Source: Bemisia tabaci (taxonomy: Eukaryota; Arthropoda; Insecta; Hemiptera; Aleyrodidae). From it: a stretch of DNA of 64,000 bases. The stretch is from positions 3,009,434 through 3,073,433 of the forward strand of contig NC_092795.1 in NCBI RefSeq assembly GCF_918797505.1, given 5' to 3'. This document shows positions 22,137 to 32,067 of the stretch, one piece after another (position 1 is the stretch's first letter; every line of letters starts with the position of its first letter). Below the pieces are notes generated by a model. That model was given only the letters and a program-made list of their open reading frames with translations, did not search any database and was not told the origin of the DNA. A program made the position numbers and the translations under genes.

Positions 22137-25100
22137 AAATAAAATAAAATCTGCATTTTAGCGTTTTTGAGAATGAACGGACGAGTTTGAACAGTTTTTC
22201 TGCATTCAAAGAAAGTTTGTAGTATTGAACAATTACCACATGTTCTTCGCTTCCAGATGCAATCCATACCTTAGCCAAAACAAAGCGTTGATGACTCAAT
22301 TTTCAATGTCTTGGCACTTGAGCCTTTTTGAGAACGATCAATTCAGTTGAGACTCCTAATTGCTTGAATCGAGGCACGGAATGAACGTAGCCTTTTTATG
22401 TCTCGTTTCAGGTTTAATTTCATTTTCCCATATGAATGTTTTCTTGAATGTTTTTTTTTTCCTTTACTCATTTGATTATTTGTTTATTTTTCATGCAACC
22501 AACTCAAGCAATGGGAAAGAAAAGTTAGAAAAGTCTGAAATGCACAGTAGCTGTGAATCCATCTGTGAGAGTAAAAATTTCGATGACTATGGCCATGAGA
22601 GTGATTTAGAAGAAAATGAATACCCGTTTATCACGCAAAAATATACAGGTCATCGTAATGCAAGGTAATATTTTCAAGCAGCCAGATCTTTTGTGCAGCT
22701 ATCCCCTGAATTCTGAATAGGGCTATAATTTTACAGGCTATGAATCCTCTGTTTATTGATAGACTAGCAGGAAACCCGTGCTACGCACAGGAAAACCCCA
22801 CCATCAGCAATCACTGTGATTAGTGATCAGTTACTAATTGTGTTTCTGAATTATCGTCTACTATTTCAAAATTGGCGAGACACACTGGTTTGATAAAAAA
22901 GTAGAAATTAGTAGTATGCTGCTATTTTGGTCTGTTCTTCAGTAAGCTCATATGATAATTGTAATAATCAAAAATACCCAATCAAAAGTTGGTTATTTTC
23001 ATAAAGATTTGATACTTTTGTCAGTTCAATGTTTAATTGAAGTTAGCTGGTGAGTTTCAGCTGCGAAAATTACGGGATTTAACCAGCGGTTTCGTTTAAT
23101 TCTCAGCAATGGCGGGTTTGTCATCTACATCGCGGAGAAAACTTGATTTTTCCAGGGATTTTGTAAAACAAATTAGAAATTACACGATATCACGGCAAAT
23201 GCGTCGTGTTCCTAGCGAATTTCTAAGATCATTATAATTAATTGCGAGTTATTCACATCAATATCGTGGCATACACGCGAATTTCTGACTCAATTAAGAC
23301 TACGTAAATGTGCGCATAAAACTCATAAACATCTGTTGCTTGGGATGGGCGAAAACGTATGATTTTCCTTCAATTTTGTATGATACCACATACCCACTCC
23401 GGAGTTCAAATAGTTTCTCGCTTCATTTCAAGCAGGTGAAGAATGTCGGAGCGATGTTCTGTTTGCTCCGCTGTCGCTGTCAGCACCGCGACTACAGGCG
23501 CAGTGTGACCGAGCCGTCAGCACAGTATAGAACGCCTTCAATCTAGCAAGCGGCAATGTGCGCAGAGGAGACCAATGCCATAGAATAAAAAGACTACGTC
23601 AGTCTCTTTATTCTATGCCAATGAACAGACAGATTTTCCAGATTTTCACATCTCTGAGAGGGTAGCCCGGCAACGGAGGCACGAGTCGGAGCTCGCAAAA
23701 ATCATGGCGCGGCGTTTCCAACAGCGCGACGCAGAACTCGTTCCATCTTCCTCGCACTCGTTGGACGCCGAACTCCTTCCATCTTCCTCGCACCCGTTGC
23801 GCGCACCATAAGAACACACGTAAAATTTATCAGCTGTCTTCGAGCGCGAGCCGCGGAAATCGCTCCATCTCGCTCGCACTCTCTCTCGCACCCGTTGTCC
23901 TTACGGGAAAATCGACCCGCGCGGACCACGATATCCCGCGAACCGGCTGGCGGATCGCGAAATCCTCCCTTATCCGGCGCCTCGGGGTAGAGAGGGATCC
24001 CAGTGCGGAATCTCAGGGTCATACGGCCTCCCGTTCACGAGATCCGCTGATACGTGAGTCAGTCAGTCAGTCAGTGAGTGAGTCAATCAACGTGAAGTCT
24101 GCTTTATTAGTATAGATCAGCTCCTATTTAATAATCTAAAATGTTCCTCAAATGTGACAGTCCACAGAAAAAGGAACTTAAGTAAGGAAAATGGATCAGT
24201 TGTGCTAGTCACATAATTGTATTTTGATGAATTTGATTCATCGATCAGCAAAAATGAATAACACTTGTCCCAACCAGCAGCAAGGCATGAATGATTGATT
24301 TTCGATATTTCTCCATTTGAAGCTGTGGTAAAGAATCGATTATAAGGTGATCGTTACGAACACCCCGTTTATCGATCCTTTTCCATAGGTTTAAATGACA
24401 TGTTAATCGATATATTGCTAAGCACGCCTTGCCGCTGGTCCAAACCCCAAGTTTACACGTCCAATATTGATGCAGGTATCACCCCTCAAAAAACAAGGCA
24501 GATGATGTCAGATGGTTCCTTCCACCTTGATTTCGTCGATGGTTTAATCAAATGTAGCATCAATCAATTTTGGATCTCCGATTCTATGGGACACTATCAT
24601 AATTCATCCCAGAATTTGTTAATTTTTATTCATTGCTTATTTTCAGGACGATGATAAAGGAGGCAACTTTTTGGGGGAATGATTATGTCCTTTCTGGTAG
24701 CGATTGTGGTCATGTATTCGTCTGGGACCGCTGGACAGCCAAATTGACAATGCTGTTACAAGCCGACAATCATGTCGTCAATTGCATTCAACCGCACCCG
24801 TTCCAACCGATTCTAGCCACCTCCGGTATTGACTATGACGTGAAACTCTGGGCACCAATAAATGAGGAATCAACTTTTAATGAGGAAAAAGCTCAGGAGG
24901 TAGTTGTCCATGACATTTTTTTTACTCTCTCTCCATGCCTCATGTTTACCTGCTCCAAGTCTGTTCAGGGTATGAACAAGGCACAGAATTCCAAGATTCC
25001 TTTAAGGTGATTCGTCAAGTTCAAGTGACGCATTCCATATAGAAATCGATAGCTGAATCGAATGCAAGGTTTTTTTGCAAACACTATTCTGCTTTCATTT

Positions 25101-26166
25101 CTCTGAATTATGCCAATTTGTGGGTTTAGAATGATTCTTTAGGCTCATGCGTAGGGGCTTTTGTCCTTTTTTTGCTAAAAATTCAAAATCTGCCGAGATT
25201 TTTTACCTAATCAATGCGATATATCGCATGCCAGTTCGACCACGTCACTTGAGCTTGACGAATCACCTTAAAAATCTTACTCAGAAAAATAATGGGGCAG
25301 TGAAAAACGTGAACACTACTTCCTAATGGACTACCAGATACGGTACGAATTAAGAACCTTAATGTTTGCTTTCTTATTACAATTATATGTAGAGTATGAT
25401 GCATGCATTAAAATTGTCTACATTCGACTCAAAATTCAGAAAATAATTGTTTTTGTTTACATTAATTCACTCTTTCGCTTACAGGAAAATCGTAATCTAT
25501 TAGAGCACTCAAGCAGTTTTCGTATATTTTACCATGGATAAATATTCCAATGTCCTAACTTTCTTTGGGACATGATTAAAGTTTTCTTTTATCAAAGGAG
25601 AAAGAAAATTTGTGAGAAACCAATCTCTTGTTATTGCTTTCAGAGCTCTGTTTTATTTTTGCATGGAATTATAAAGTACCTGTTTTTGTTTTCAGTTGAT
25701 GCAGAGGAATATCATCATGCTTGAAGAGACAAAAGATACAATTACAGTTCCTGCCTCCTTTGCTCTCCGCATGCTAGCTTTTCTGAGTCATGTTAGACGA
25801 GGTATGTAGTGTGATTACCGTTGCTTTCAATCCAACAAATTTTTATGGGGTGGATATACAAAATATCTCATTTTAACAAGAAATACAATTTTAAGACATA
25901 ATTCAAAATATCAGAAATAGAAAATATTTAGAATGGTCCACTGTAGAAGGTACAAATTTCAGCACTCTGATCTATGCTTCCACTGTCATATGTTGTCTTA
26001 AACAGTCTACATTTAACGATACTTTGCTATCCTTAGAATTTAAAGGTGATGCAAACAATAAAGTTTTGTATTCCCATTATTTTTTATCTATTTTTGTCTC
26101 TAACATATCCCTCCTTTTTACGTTTCAGGAAGAAGATTGTTCCCAAATGAGCCTGAACAGAACTAA
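10717..26166 (+). CDS. DCAF6: DDB1- and CUL4-associated factor 6 (DCAF6/IQWD1/NRIP) orthologue, 14 coding exons
   Basis: WD40 substrate receptor of the CUL4-DDB1 ubiquitin ligase; vertebrate DCAF6 also acts as a nuclear-receptor coactivator. Fourteen exons (listed separately) join with matching phases into 4149 nt, 1382 residues; human DCAF6 is 860. Blades, by residue: 1 about 43-83 ([15 protein letters not shown]), 2 at 95-125, 3 at 140-174, 4 at 193-223, 5 at 273-302, 6 and 7 at about 1255-1322 ([33 protein letters not shown]). DDB1-contact WDxR-like motifs are FDLR (exon 4), YDGR (exon 5) and WDRW (exon 12). Residues 366-1240 are low-complexity, Ser-rich and contain fifteen 20-residue repeats. 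The hallmark [13 protein letters not shown] of exon 8 and the C-terminal [12 protein letters not shown] identify the family beyond doubt. The IQ motif of vertebrates is not visible. Introns host several transposons. Confidence 0.95.
11926..12080 (+). CDS. DCAF6: DCAF6 exon 2 (WD blade 1)
   Basis: Residues 35-86. Acceptor TAATTTGCAG, donor AAG|GTAAGC, ends in phase 0. Encodes [11 protein letters not shown] and [20 protein letters not shown], matching FIQRLKLEATLNVHDGCVN of human DCAF6. Confidence 0.93.
12301..13165. mobile_element. Nested inverted-repeat elements in DCAF6 intron 2
   Basis: Outer ends GGACTGCATTTTGCAATTTG and CAAATTGCAAAATGTAGTCC. A second inverted-repeat element (about 12361-13094, ends CATATGAGGAC / GTCCTCATATG, then TCTGTAACAATAGCGG) is inserted inside. 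A copy of the outer element without this insertion is at 57231-57367, which fixes the insertion point. Confidence 0.75.
13698..13815 (+). CDS. DCAF6: DCAF6 exon 3 (WD blade 2)
   Basis: Residues 87-125. Acceptor CATTTCCAG, donor CTCAG|GTTTGA (weak consensus). Encodes [17 protein letters not shown] and SCAGDGLI, nearly identical to the human blade. Confidence 0.92.
14021..14320. mobile_element. Palindromic MITE with ACACGGAAA ends, DCAF6 intron 3
   Basis: 300 bp. Ends CTACACGGAAAAAAAAGAAT / TTCCGTGTAG with arms of about 107 bp that are almost exact complements (GAATTGCTGATTCAGCAATT in both). The centre holds a direct duplication of ACATTGTAAACTAATTTAAC plus CACGG. A diverged relative is at 59366-59583. 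Confidence 0.85.
14610..14788 (+). CDS. DCAF6: DCAF6 exon 4 (WD blade 3, DDB1 motif)
   Basis: Residues 126-185. Acceptor TTCTTTCAG, donor GAG|GTAACC. Encodes [20 protein letters not shown], then [18 protein letters not shown] stands where human has FDTR, the WDxR contact for DDB1. A 32-nt T tract lies about 85 bp upstream (14495-14526). Confidence 0.93.
15068..15690 (-). mobile_element. 5'-truncated LINE (non-LTR retrotransposon) 3' end, antisense in DCAF6 intron 4
   Basis: On the minus strand, 15676-15266 encodes the C-terminal part of an insect LINE reverse-transcriptase protein: [17 protein letters not shown], then HLYNSRYK and [13 protein letters not shown] before a stop. After it comes a 3' tail with AAATAAATAAATCAATAAAA (about 15070-15100), typical of the simple-repeat tail of such elements. 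The frame is closed upstream, so catalytic motifs are missing and the copy is dead. Clade assignment (CR1/Jockey-like) is a guess. Confidence 0.75.
16007..16139 (+). CDS. DCAF6: DCAF6 exon 5 (WD blade 4, DDB1 motif)
   Basis: Residues 186-229. Acceptor TTTTTCAG, donor CCAG|GTGAAA, ends in phase 1. Encodes [17 protein letters not shown] and [18 protein letters not shown], matching the human segment that ends IYDRRML. Confidence 0.93.
17023..17088 (+). CDS. DCAF6: DCAF6 exon 6 (probable cassette exon)
   Basis: 66 nt, phase 1 at both ends, acceptor CTTTCTTCATAG, donor AAAC|GTGCGA. Encodes [20 protein letters not shown], for which I see no counterpart in human DCAF6. Skipping it keeps the frame (exon 5 to 7 gives KP-E-IDD). 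Accepted because splice signals and phases fit exactly; less certain than the others. Confidence 0.6.
17502..17549. repeat. T48 homopolymer in DCAF6 intron 6
   Basis: Forty-eight consecutive T between exons 6 and 7. Its length is likely variable between individuals and prone to sequencing error. Confidence 0.9.
17698..17855 (+). CDS. DCAF6: DCAF6 exon 7 (WD blade 5)
   Basis: Residues 252-304. Acceptor ATGCCCACAG, donor AAG|GTAATC, ends in phase 0. Encodes [20 protein letters not shown] and [11 protein letters not shown], matching human [20 protein letters not shown]. The acceptor has a poor pyrimidine tract; a 48-nt T run lies 148 bp upstream (17502-17549). Confidence 0.9.
18161..18344 (+). 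CDS. DCAF6: DCAF6 exon 8 ([12 protein letters not shown] signature)
   Basis: Residues 305-365. Acceptor TTTTTCTTGCAG, donor ACAG|GTGAGG, ends in phase 1. Encodes [20 protein letters not shown], the most diagnostic DCAF6 segment. Confidence 0.95.
18947..19123 (+). CDS. DCAF6: DCAF6 exon 9, with probable GC splice donor
   Basis: Residues 366-424. Acceptor GTTTTTAG. Encodes [16 protein letters not shown], matching human LMQRMSDMLSRWFEE, then an acidic Gln/Glu/Thr-rich run. The exon ends GAGG|GCAAGT at 19123: a GC donor of the strong AG|GCAAGT kind, and the only one in the neighbourhood that gives the phase (1) needed by exon 10. Confidence 0.85.
19561..21883 (+). CDS. DCAF6: DCAF6 exon 10 (large disordered, repeat-bearing exon)
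   Basis: 2323 nt, residues 425-1198, acceptor CTCCCTTTTCAG, donor GATAG|GTAAGT, phases 1 and 2. Almost all Ser, Gln, Asn, Pro, Thr and Glu with no WD repeat. Contains the tandem repeat 20196-21095, a short basic stretch ([14 protein letters not shown]) and an acidic end [12 protein letters not shown]. In human DCAF6 the corresponding insert is also disordered but roughly half as long and spread over several exons. Confidence 0.93.
20196..21095 (+). repeat. Coding tandem repeat in DCAF6: fifteen 60-bp (20-residue) units
   Basis: Residues 637-936. Every unit is exactly 60 bp with no frame-breaking change. Type 1 is [20 protein letters not shown], type 2 is [20 protein letters not shown]; units 4-13 alternate between types, making a 120-bp higher-order repeat, while units 1-3 and 14-15 are a third, VEH-containing form. 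Repeated SPESPPP gives many Ser-Pro sites. Long open frames on the other frames and strand here arise only because 60 is a multiple of three. Confidence 0.95.
22094..22150. repeat. A-rich simple tract in DCAF6 intron 10
   Basis: Nearly uninterrupted A with occasional T, ending in AATAAAATAAAATAAAAT. Could be the tail of a decayed retroelement, but no body is recognisable. Confidence 0.8.
22509..22664 (+). CDS. DCAF6: DCAF6 exon 11 (link into blade 6)
   Basis: Residues 1199-1250. Acceptor CCAACTCAAG, donor GCAAG|GTAATA, phase 2 on both sides. Acidic linker ending QKYTGHRNA, equal to human VYKGHRNS. Where human has the IQ-like RIQEFFRRRKERKE the sequence here is [20 protein letters not shown], without the basic pattern. 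Confidence 0.88.
22768..24117. mobile_element. Unclassified interspersed repeat in DCAF6 intron 11
   Basis: Starts TAGCAGGAAACCCGTGCTAC and ends CTGCTTTATTAGTATAGATC, with ATAGAC/ATAGAT at the two edges as a possible target duplication. The interior is more GC-rich than the intron and includes a tight hairpin (23579-23621, ATAGAATAAAAAGAC / CTCTTTATTCTAT), three imperfect copies of TCCATCTTCCTCGCAC (23740-23895) and a CAGT microsatellite (24056-24085). No coding domain found; Helitron or other DNA element possible. Confidence 0.5.
24275..24437. mobile_element. hAT-type MITE, degraded copy in DCAF6 intron 11
   Basis: Keeps the middle GTAAAGAATCGATTATAAGG, CGAACACCCCGTTTATCGAT and the right end TTAATCGATATATTGCTAAG then CACGCCTTGCCGCTGG. 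The left end is barely recognisable. Relatives at 5514 and 56003. Confidence 0.6.
24647..24899 (+). CDS. DCAF6: DCAF6 exon 12 (WD blades 6-7)
   Basis: Residues 1251-1335. Acceptor TTATTTTCAG, donor GAG|GTAGTT. Encodes [31 protein letters not shown] and [14 protein letters not shown], all nearly identical to human DCAF6. A family E transposon starts 105 bp after the exon. Confidence 0.95.
25004..25270. mobile_element. Inverted-repeat element family E, copy 2, DCAF6 intron 12
   Basis: Ends AAGGTGATTCGTCAAGTTC / GAGCTTGACGAATCACCTT. Interior has AAAATTCAAAATCTGCCGAG and CGATATATCGCATGCCAGTT, shared almost exactly with the copy at 49332-49640. It is shorter on the left, so part of the left arm is lost. 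Confidence 0.75.
25696..25801 (+). CDS. DCAF6: DCAF6 exon 13 (C-terminal helix)
   Basis: Residues 1336-1370. Acceptor TTTTGTTTTCAG, donor CGAG|GTATGT, ends in phase 1. Encodes [20 protein letters not shown] then AFLSHVRR, matching human [20 protein letters not shown]. Confidence 0.95.
26129..26166 (+). CDS. DCAF6: DCAF6 exon 14 (stop codon)
   Basis: Residues 1371-1382, [12 protein letters not shown] then TAA at 26164-26166. Acceptor TTTTTACGTTTCAG. Short and variable as in other DCAF6 proteins, though without the long acidic tail of vertebrates. Confidence 0.85.
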
Positions 26167-27282
26167 GTGTGAAGTCTCCCGAAGAATCCCCAAGAATCAT
26201 CGTAAATGGCTTCGAGAAATGCCATTGACATAATTTGGAATGTTCCTGAAATCATGATTTTTTTTTTTTCAAACAGACAGATTCAGTCTGAAATTTTTAG
26301 AAACTCAAATTTGCAGAAAAAGGAAGGACAAACCCCTCCAATGTCTGAAAAGAAACATTGTTATATAGCTATTGTTCAGCTACAGGACTTTTATCTTTTC
26401 AGTATTCGCAGATCAATTTCTAAAAATGCAGGTCATATGGATAGAGCTAAACAAAGCAGTCACTTTTACATTGCGGTGTATCAAAATCTCATGTCCCATT
26501 TTAATTTTTTGGAATTAACCTTTATACAGGCCAGAAAAATCTAAGCAATTTTCGATTAGGAATGTTTTTTAGTTTCCTTCTAAAAAATCAAAACAGGAGA
26601 TGAGATTTTGAAACACCCCAATGTAGATTTCACTTTTTTGCTTAACTTTATCCAAATACTGTTCTAGTAGATCTCTTTTTGATTCTTAAAAGCATTTCTC
26701 AGCATGTGCCCTTTTCCAATTAAAGATTAAAAATTGTCGGTTTGGCATAGAACAGCAACAAAAGGTAGAAGCAGCGTATGAAAGTGTTTATATCATTAGG
26801 TTGGACGCCTCAAGAAACGTATCTGCCCTCAAACCGGTGACTGAAGTAGTAGGGTGTCAGTCCCTGCCTTACCTTACGTGGGTAGTACTACATGAATATG
26901 GATAAATGGTCAGATTATAGTTGAGTGAAGATCTGCCTTTATAACTCTCAATTATTCTGACATGATCTCTATTCATATTAAATTTAAATATTAATTTTTA
27001 CTGTTGCAATAGTCTTTGAAAAAATAATTTTAGTAGTTCTTACTAACCATTAAAGTATTTTATCAACCCACAGCACTTGTAATCATTATCAGGTGTATTT
27101 TTAGTCTAATAGGCTCTCAATAATACTTTATTTTCTAAATTGTAAAAATCTGTTGAAGTTTAAGACCATAACTTAGACTTTAAGACTACAAAACGAAACT
27201 GTGATATATTGATTGATTTTGAATTATGCAGGCAAACCTTAACACGACTTAAATGTTATGAAATAGGGTGCCACAATGTTAT
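26167..27282 (+). other. DCAF6 3' flank, likely 3'UTR
   Basis: AT-rich, no repeats recognised. ATTAAA at 26719-26724 is a possible weak poly(A) signal; the first AATAAA on this strand is at 28121-28126. The 3' end cannot be fixed. Short open frames (for example 26206-26544) look like chance. Confidence 0.4.
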
Positions 27283-27667
27283 ACTGCCCTAGTAGCAACC
27301 AATGTTAAAAAACTTTCAAAAGGTACGAAAATATTAAAAAAACAACTCTTAAAAGAACTGTTAAAATGTTCATTTTAGGAAACCCTTTTTGGGTATGTTT
27401 TTAAGTAAAATGTATGCCAGGTAAAATTCAAGTAATTTATACGAAAACTCTCAAAAGTATAAACTGTTAGTAGTTTTTCAACATTCAAAATGTTCCAAAA
27501 AATATTGAAAGACTTTTAAAACATTTTAAAAGACTATTTAGGTAAATTTAAAATGAAAATTATTTTACCTTAGGTATGGCCTGAAAGTGTTTTCAGAAAT
27601 GGATATTTTAACAGTTTTCCACGAATTTTTAAAAATTGCTTTTAAAGGTTATTGCTACTAGGGTGCA
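27283..27667. mobile_element. Inverted-repeat element, about 385 bp
   Basis: Left end CTGCCCTAGTAGCAACC is mirrored by GGTTATTGCTACTAGGGTGCAG at the right. The inside is A/T-rich with repeated TTTTAAAA-like pieces. Single copy in the window. Confidence 0.55.
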
Positions 27668-30600
27668 GCTTTAATTACTGATGAAGATTTTTTTATTCAC
27701 TGGAGCTGTTGCTAATGAAACAAAGAAAAAAAAAACTCTCTGTTTTTAAAGCCAAAAGACTAACTCCAAAAAGGGAGGAGCATCCCGAATTGTTGCTCAT
27801 TGTTTCTATTTTTCATTACACCACATGACATCAGTATCAAATACTCATCATATAGTGTTGGCATTTACTGCAAAGTGCAGTTTACTTTTGCCAGTACGTA
27901 AATTTACACAAGTTTCATGTGATGGTAAAAATGAAGTACAGTTTTCTGTAAATGCTATGATTTTTTCACATTTTAACATCGAACTGGTATGGTGAGCCTG
28001 ATCGCTCTGTAATCAAATATTACAGTCGATTGTCACGCTTGATTGTCATAGTAAATCGTAACTGGCGGTTGGTTTGGCTACAATTTACTAAATTTACCGG
28101 TGTCATACTCTTTTAAAGTGAATAAATAAGAACAGACTACTTGACAGGAAATGAAATTAAGCACTGCAAGATATGTTTCCGTATCAAAGTTTTACGCAGA
28201 AAACAATGAACAGATTCAAACTTTCCAAATTGAACTTTAAAGTTAGTAAACAACAGCGCTCAAATATGTTGACTTAAACGATCATTCACCAAAAAATAAC
28301 AAGAGTCTGCTTAAGTCAAATCCATTTCAAAATTAATCTTGGTATATTCTTAAATGGAAGAATTTGCCAATGTAGATACTAACTTTTTTTTGACGAGATT
28401 AAAGATACCTTGTGTTTTTTTGGAGCGTAAAGTTTGGAAATACTCTTATAGTAAACTACAAACGTTTATCTCTCACTTCTGAGTCGCTTTAGGAAATTTT
28501 TTATACACTTCTATGGTATGTAATTTCTTACTCTGTCCAGTGGTCAATTGTCTCGTGTAAAAAAAGTAATGAAAAAAATTATTATATTATTTAAGTCAGA
28601 AATTTTTTTGTGGAGTTGGAACAGTTTATTTGAGCTTCTGAAAAATCTGCCAGTGAATTGTTAAATTACCGTTATTATTTTGAAAAGGTAAACTCTTGGA
28701 AGAAGATTTACCTGATTGTTTTGTTTACTGTTTGCTCTTGACTTTGAGGTTTATCTAAAAACAAAATGTCAATCACATGTTTGATGGTTTGAGAGATTGA
28801 TTATGCAAAGTTTCAACTATCGAATTTTGTAACAAAAAATGTTTTTTTAGTGAGCTTTCTCCCGTCTCCACCCTTATTTTTTCGCAAGAAAGTGAAAAAA
28901 TGATTATGAAGGTGGATTTTCTTTTATGGGAGGTGTTATGTTGGAGAAACCACAGGATTAATTTTATTTTGGCTCTTATTAAGTAAAGCTAAAGATAAGG
29001 TCTTCTCTTTAAGCATTATCAAGAACACAGATTTATTTTTTATAACTTCAACACTTTCTTTATTTACATTACATCTTGTTAGTCTTTTCAATGATAGGAT
29101 GTCAATTATTGACGCATAATGTTCTGTGCTATTTTCTAATTGCAACTACATGTACTCTCTCTGGTTAGAGGCCTTAAATGGTTTCTAAATTGTTTTATTC
29201 TCATTAACATTGATGATTTAGAAATAATTACAGTGTAATTGTTGGGAAAGGATTGAAAAGGCAACTAAGCTTTCATTTAGTAAATAAAGTAAAGAATCAT
29301 ACCAAAAAAAAGATTAAAAATGAGTTTCAAAATGCATTTTGGATCAACTTCAGCAAAAAAAAATTTCAGCTCACCAACTGTGTGACCAGGTTGATGGGGG
29401 AAAAAAAGAAAAATTTATTAGATAATTCTCCAAATAATATAAGAAGTTCTTCATTTCTTAAGAGTTTCCGCTCAGGACCCCACCGAACCTTGTAGCATAA
29501 TCTTTTTTCAATGGTTAAATTAGGTCAATTGAATCATTTCTATTTCATCAGGAAATACTTTAATTAATATTTTTAAATTCAATGATAACTTTATTTCCAT
29601 AGATTGTTATGCCTACTCACCACAAGTCTATAACACCTGTAAAATCGCTTAATTTAAACGTTGCCATAACTTCAACCGTGACACTTTCCGGGAAAGTGGG
29701 GAAACTTTTTGAAAGAAGATTTTTAAGTTGAATTCATAACTTTGCCGTTTTTCTTGCAAAACGCTTGGATTATATCGGATAATGTGCTCGTTAAGTGTCA
29801 ATATAAAAAGTGTCAAATATCCGTTGTTGAAAGGACAAGAAACTATACTTTGCCAGCTTAACAGTTGGAACAGCCAAGCCCAGAAAAACCGTTTTTCTTC
29901 AAATGACCCTTTTCCATTTTAAAATATTAAAAAATCGTATGTTGTTCACGTTTTGAATTCACTGGCAAGCACTTCTGAAACAACACATTATGAGAGTAGT
30001 AAATACAATTTGCCCCCATTTTTTAAAGAAGGGCAACAACTTTGACGAACAGAAAATTTAATACCAAACTAGTTTGGTGAGCTCAGAATTTTAGATTGGT
30101 TTCAGGTTTGCTTTAGGGTGTTATCTGAACCTTTGGATTTTTTTTTTGTCAACGTCCATTTTTATGGGCAGAGCCGTGGTAGGACATTAAAAGCAATTTA
30201 AGAACTTCTCAGTTTGTAGACCTTTAACAGGGTTTCCAGCTATTTGAAAAGCGAGGTGCTTGCAATTTGATTGCGTAGTGATCTGGAAAACTGAAAAATT
30301 GCAGCAATTGCTATAAGGCTTCTTTCTCTTCTCTGAGATGCTCGTGGAATTCAAAATATTGTCAATTTTTCTCCCCCTGTTTCAACTGTCTAATTTAAGT
30401 TAATACTCGTAAACTTATAAGAGCGCATGATAATCTCGAAACTAGTTATCAATTTTAATTAGTCTTGCCGAACTTTTGAGTCAAAAATGTTTGAATTATT
30501 TAGAAAAATTATGGGGGAGGTCTCATACTTGGGAATCCGGCAAAACTCCGCAGGAAACCCTGTTTAATCAGTATTGGTTCTTCAATTAAGTTCCAACCAC

Positions 30601-32067
30601 TCTAGTCAATCAAATAAGTCGAGCAATATCTTGTCAGAATAAAATTATTCAAATTTAAAGTCATAGAGGTAAGATTGTTTGAAGAGCACAGAACCATTAT
30701 CTTTTTTCCTCCACCTAGGTCAATGAAAAATGCGTACACCCTAAAGAGTCTCTCCGCTACTTTCACGTCAAAAAATGAAGCTGTCTTAACACTACATAAG
30801 AAGAATTGAATATTGATGACTAAAGGAAAGAAATGCATAGGTATCTGAGCTTGCAATGATGTAACCCTGATGTATTCCTGTTTAATTTTTTTTTAAGTGA
30901 AAACTAACCTACAGTTTCTATTGAAATTGTCCGTGAATGTCTGTTCCCATTCTAAAAATATCACACAGAATTGCAAGGAAACATTTTGATTAGTTTTTTT
31001 CGAAAAACATAAAACATAATCAGAGAATTTAAAACGTTGCAATGAATATTCGCATTTTTCTCGGTTACCGTAGATGTAATGTTCGTGCTGATTTTGAAAT
31101 TCACATTGAAGTGAGTAGAATTGCCTTTGATTGAATTCTAAAACTTGTATTAGCCCTTAGGTCATCGATTTCCTCTCTCCTTTCTTTTTTGAAAAGAAAA
31201 TTTAACAATTCTGATTATTAATGCTCTTCGTAATGAAATCCATGCAACAGGGTAAAAAAATGAAGGATTAAAAATTTAAGAAAACTGTGATTTTGTTCAC
31301 CAATGATACTTATACTCAAGAGATTACTGATGAGCTATGAAGCGAACATAAACTAAATATTTAGCTTTTTGTTTTTCTTCAATCATACTTTTATGAGCCA
31401 GCAATCGAGCGTTTTTTTTATGGTTCATATAAATGATCTTTCTAGCATGTTATGAAGTAGGTATGGATAAAACTCCATCGTTAACTGTATTTACTACAAC
31501 AAAATTGTTAATAAAAGCTTAATACTGATTACTAAATAGATTTATTTCTTTATTCCTAGTTTGCAATCGGAAGTAAGCATTTTCGACTTCAGCCACCTAC
31601 CTTTTGCGTTCAGCGAAGTTTCACGCCAACATAAACGGCATTAAGAATTTAAAAGGATTTTCAAGTCAATATTTTCATGCCATTTTTGTTTACACGCATA
31701 TTTTACATAATATCGTGTAAGAAATCGCAATAAGTCCTACCTTATACATTTCTACCGCCCCAAATCCATATGAACTAAAGCCATCACTGGCCCTTTGTCC
31801 ATTCATTCCAAGGAATATGCTTCCGAATTTCATTTCGTAAGAGGCTACTTTAATTTTTGAATTAATAAATATATACTACGACTCGCAAGTTATTCCGCAG
31901 TGTGCCTTGAAAAATGAAGGCACAGTTTGAGCATCAAGCATAGACTAACTAGCACGTTGGTGCACTAAGAGATCCACTCAGCTCCAATTCGAGGGTGAAA
32001 CTACAGAGTGCGGATCTCAATTTTTGACAGTTTTGAGTCCGCTGCATAACCTTGTTGTTGAAGATTA
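27668..32067. other. AT-rich unique intergenic sequence
   Basis: More than 4 kb with no recognisable gene, RNA or repeat family. AATAAA hexamers at 28121 and 29283 may belong to a long DCAF6 3'UTR. Open frames are short and low-complexity. Confidence 0.45.
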
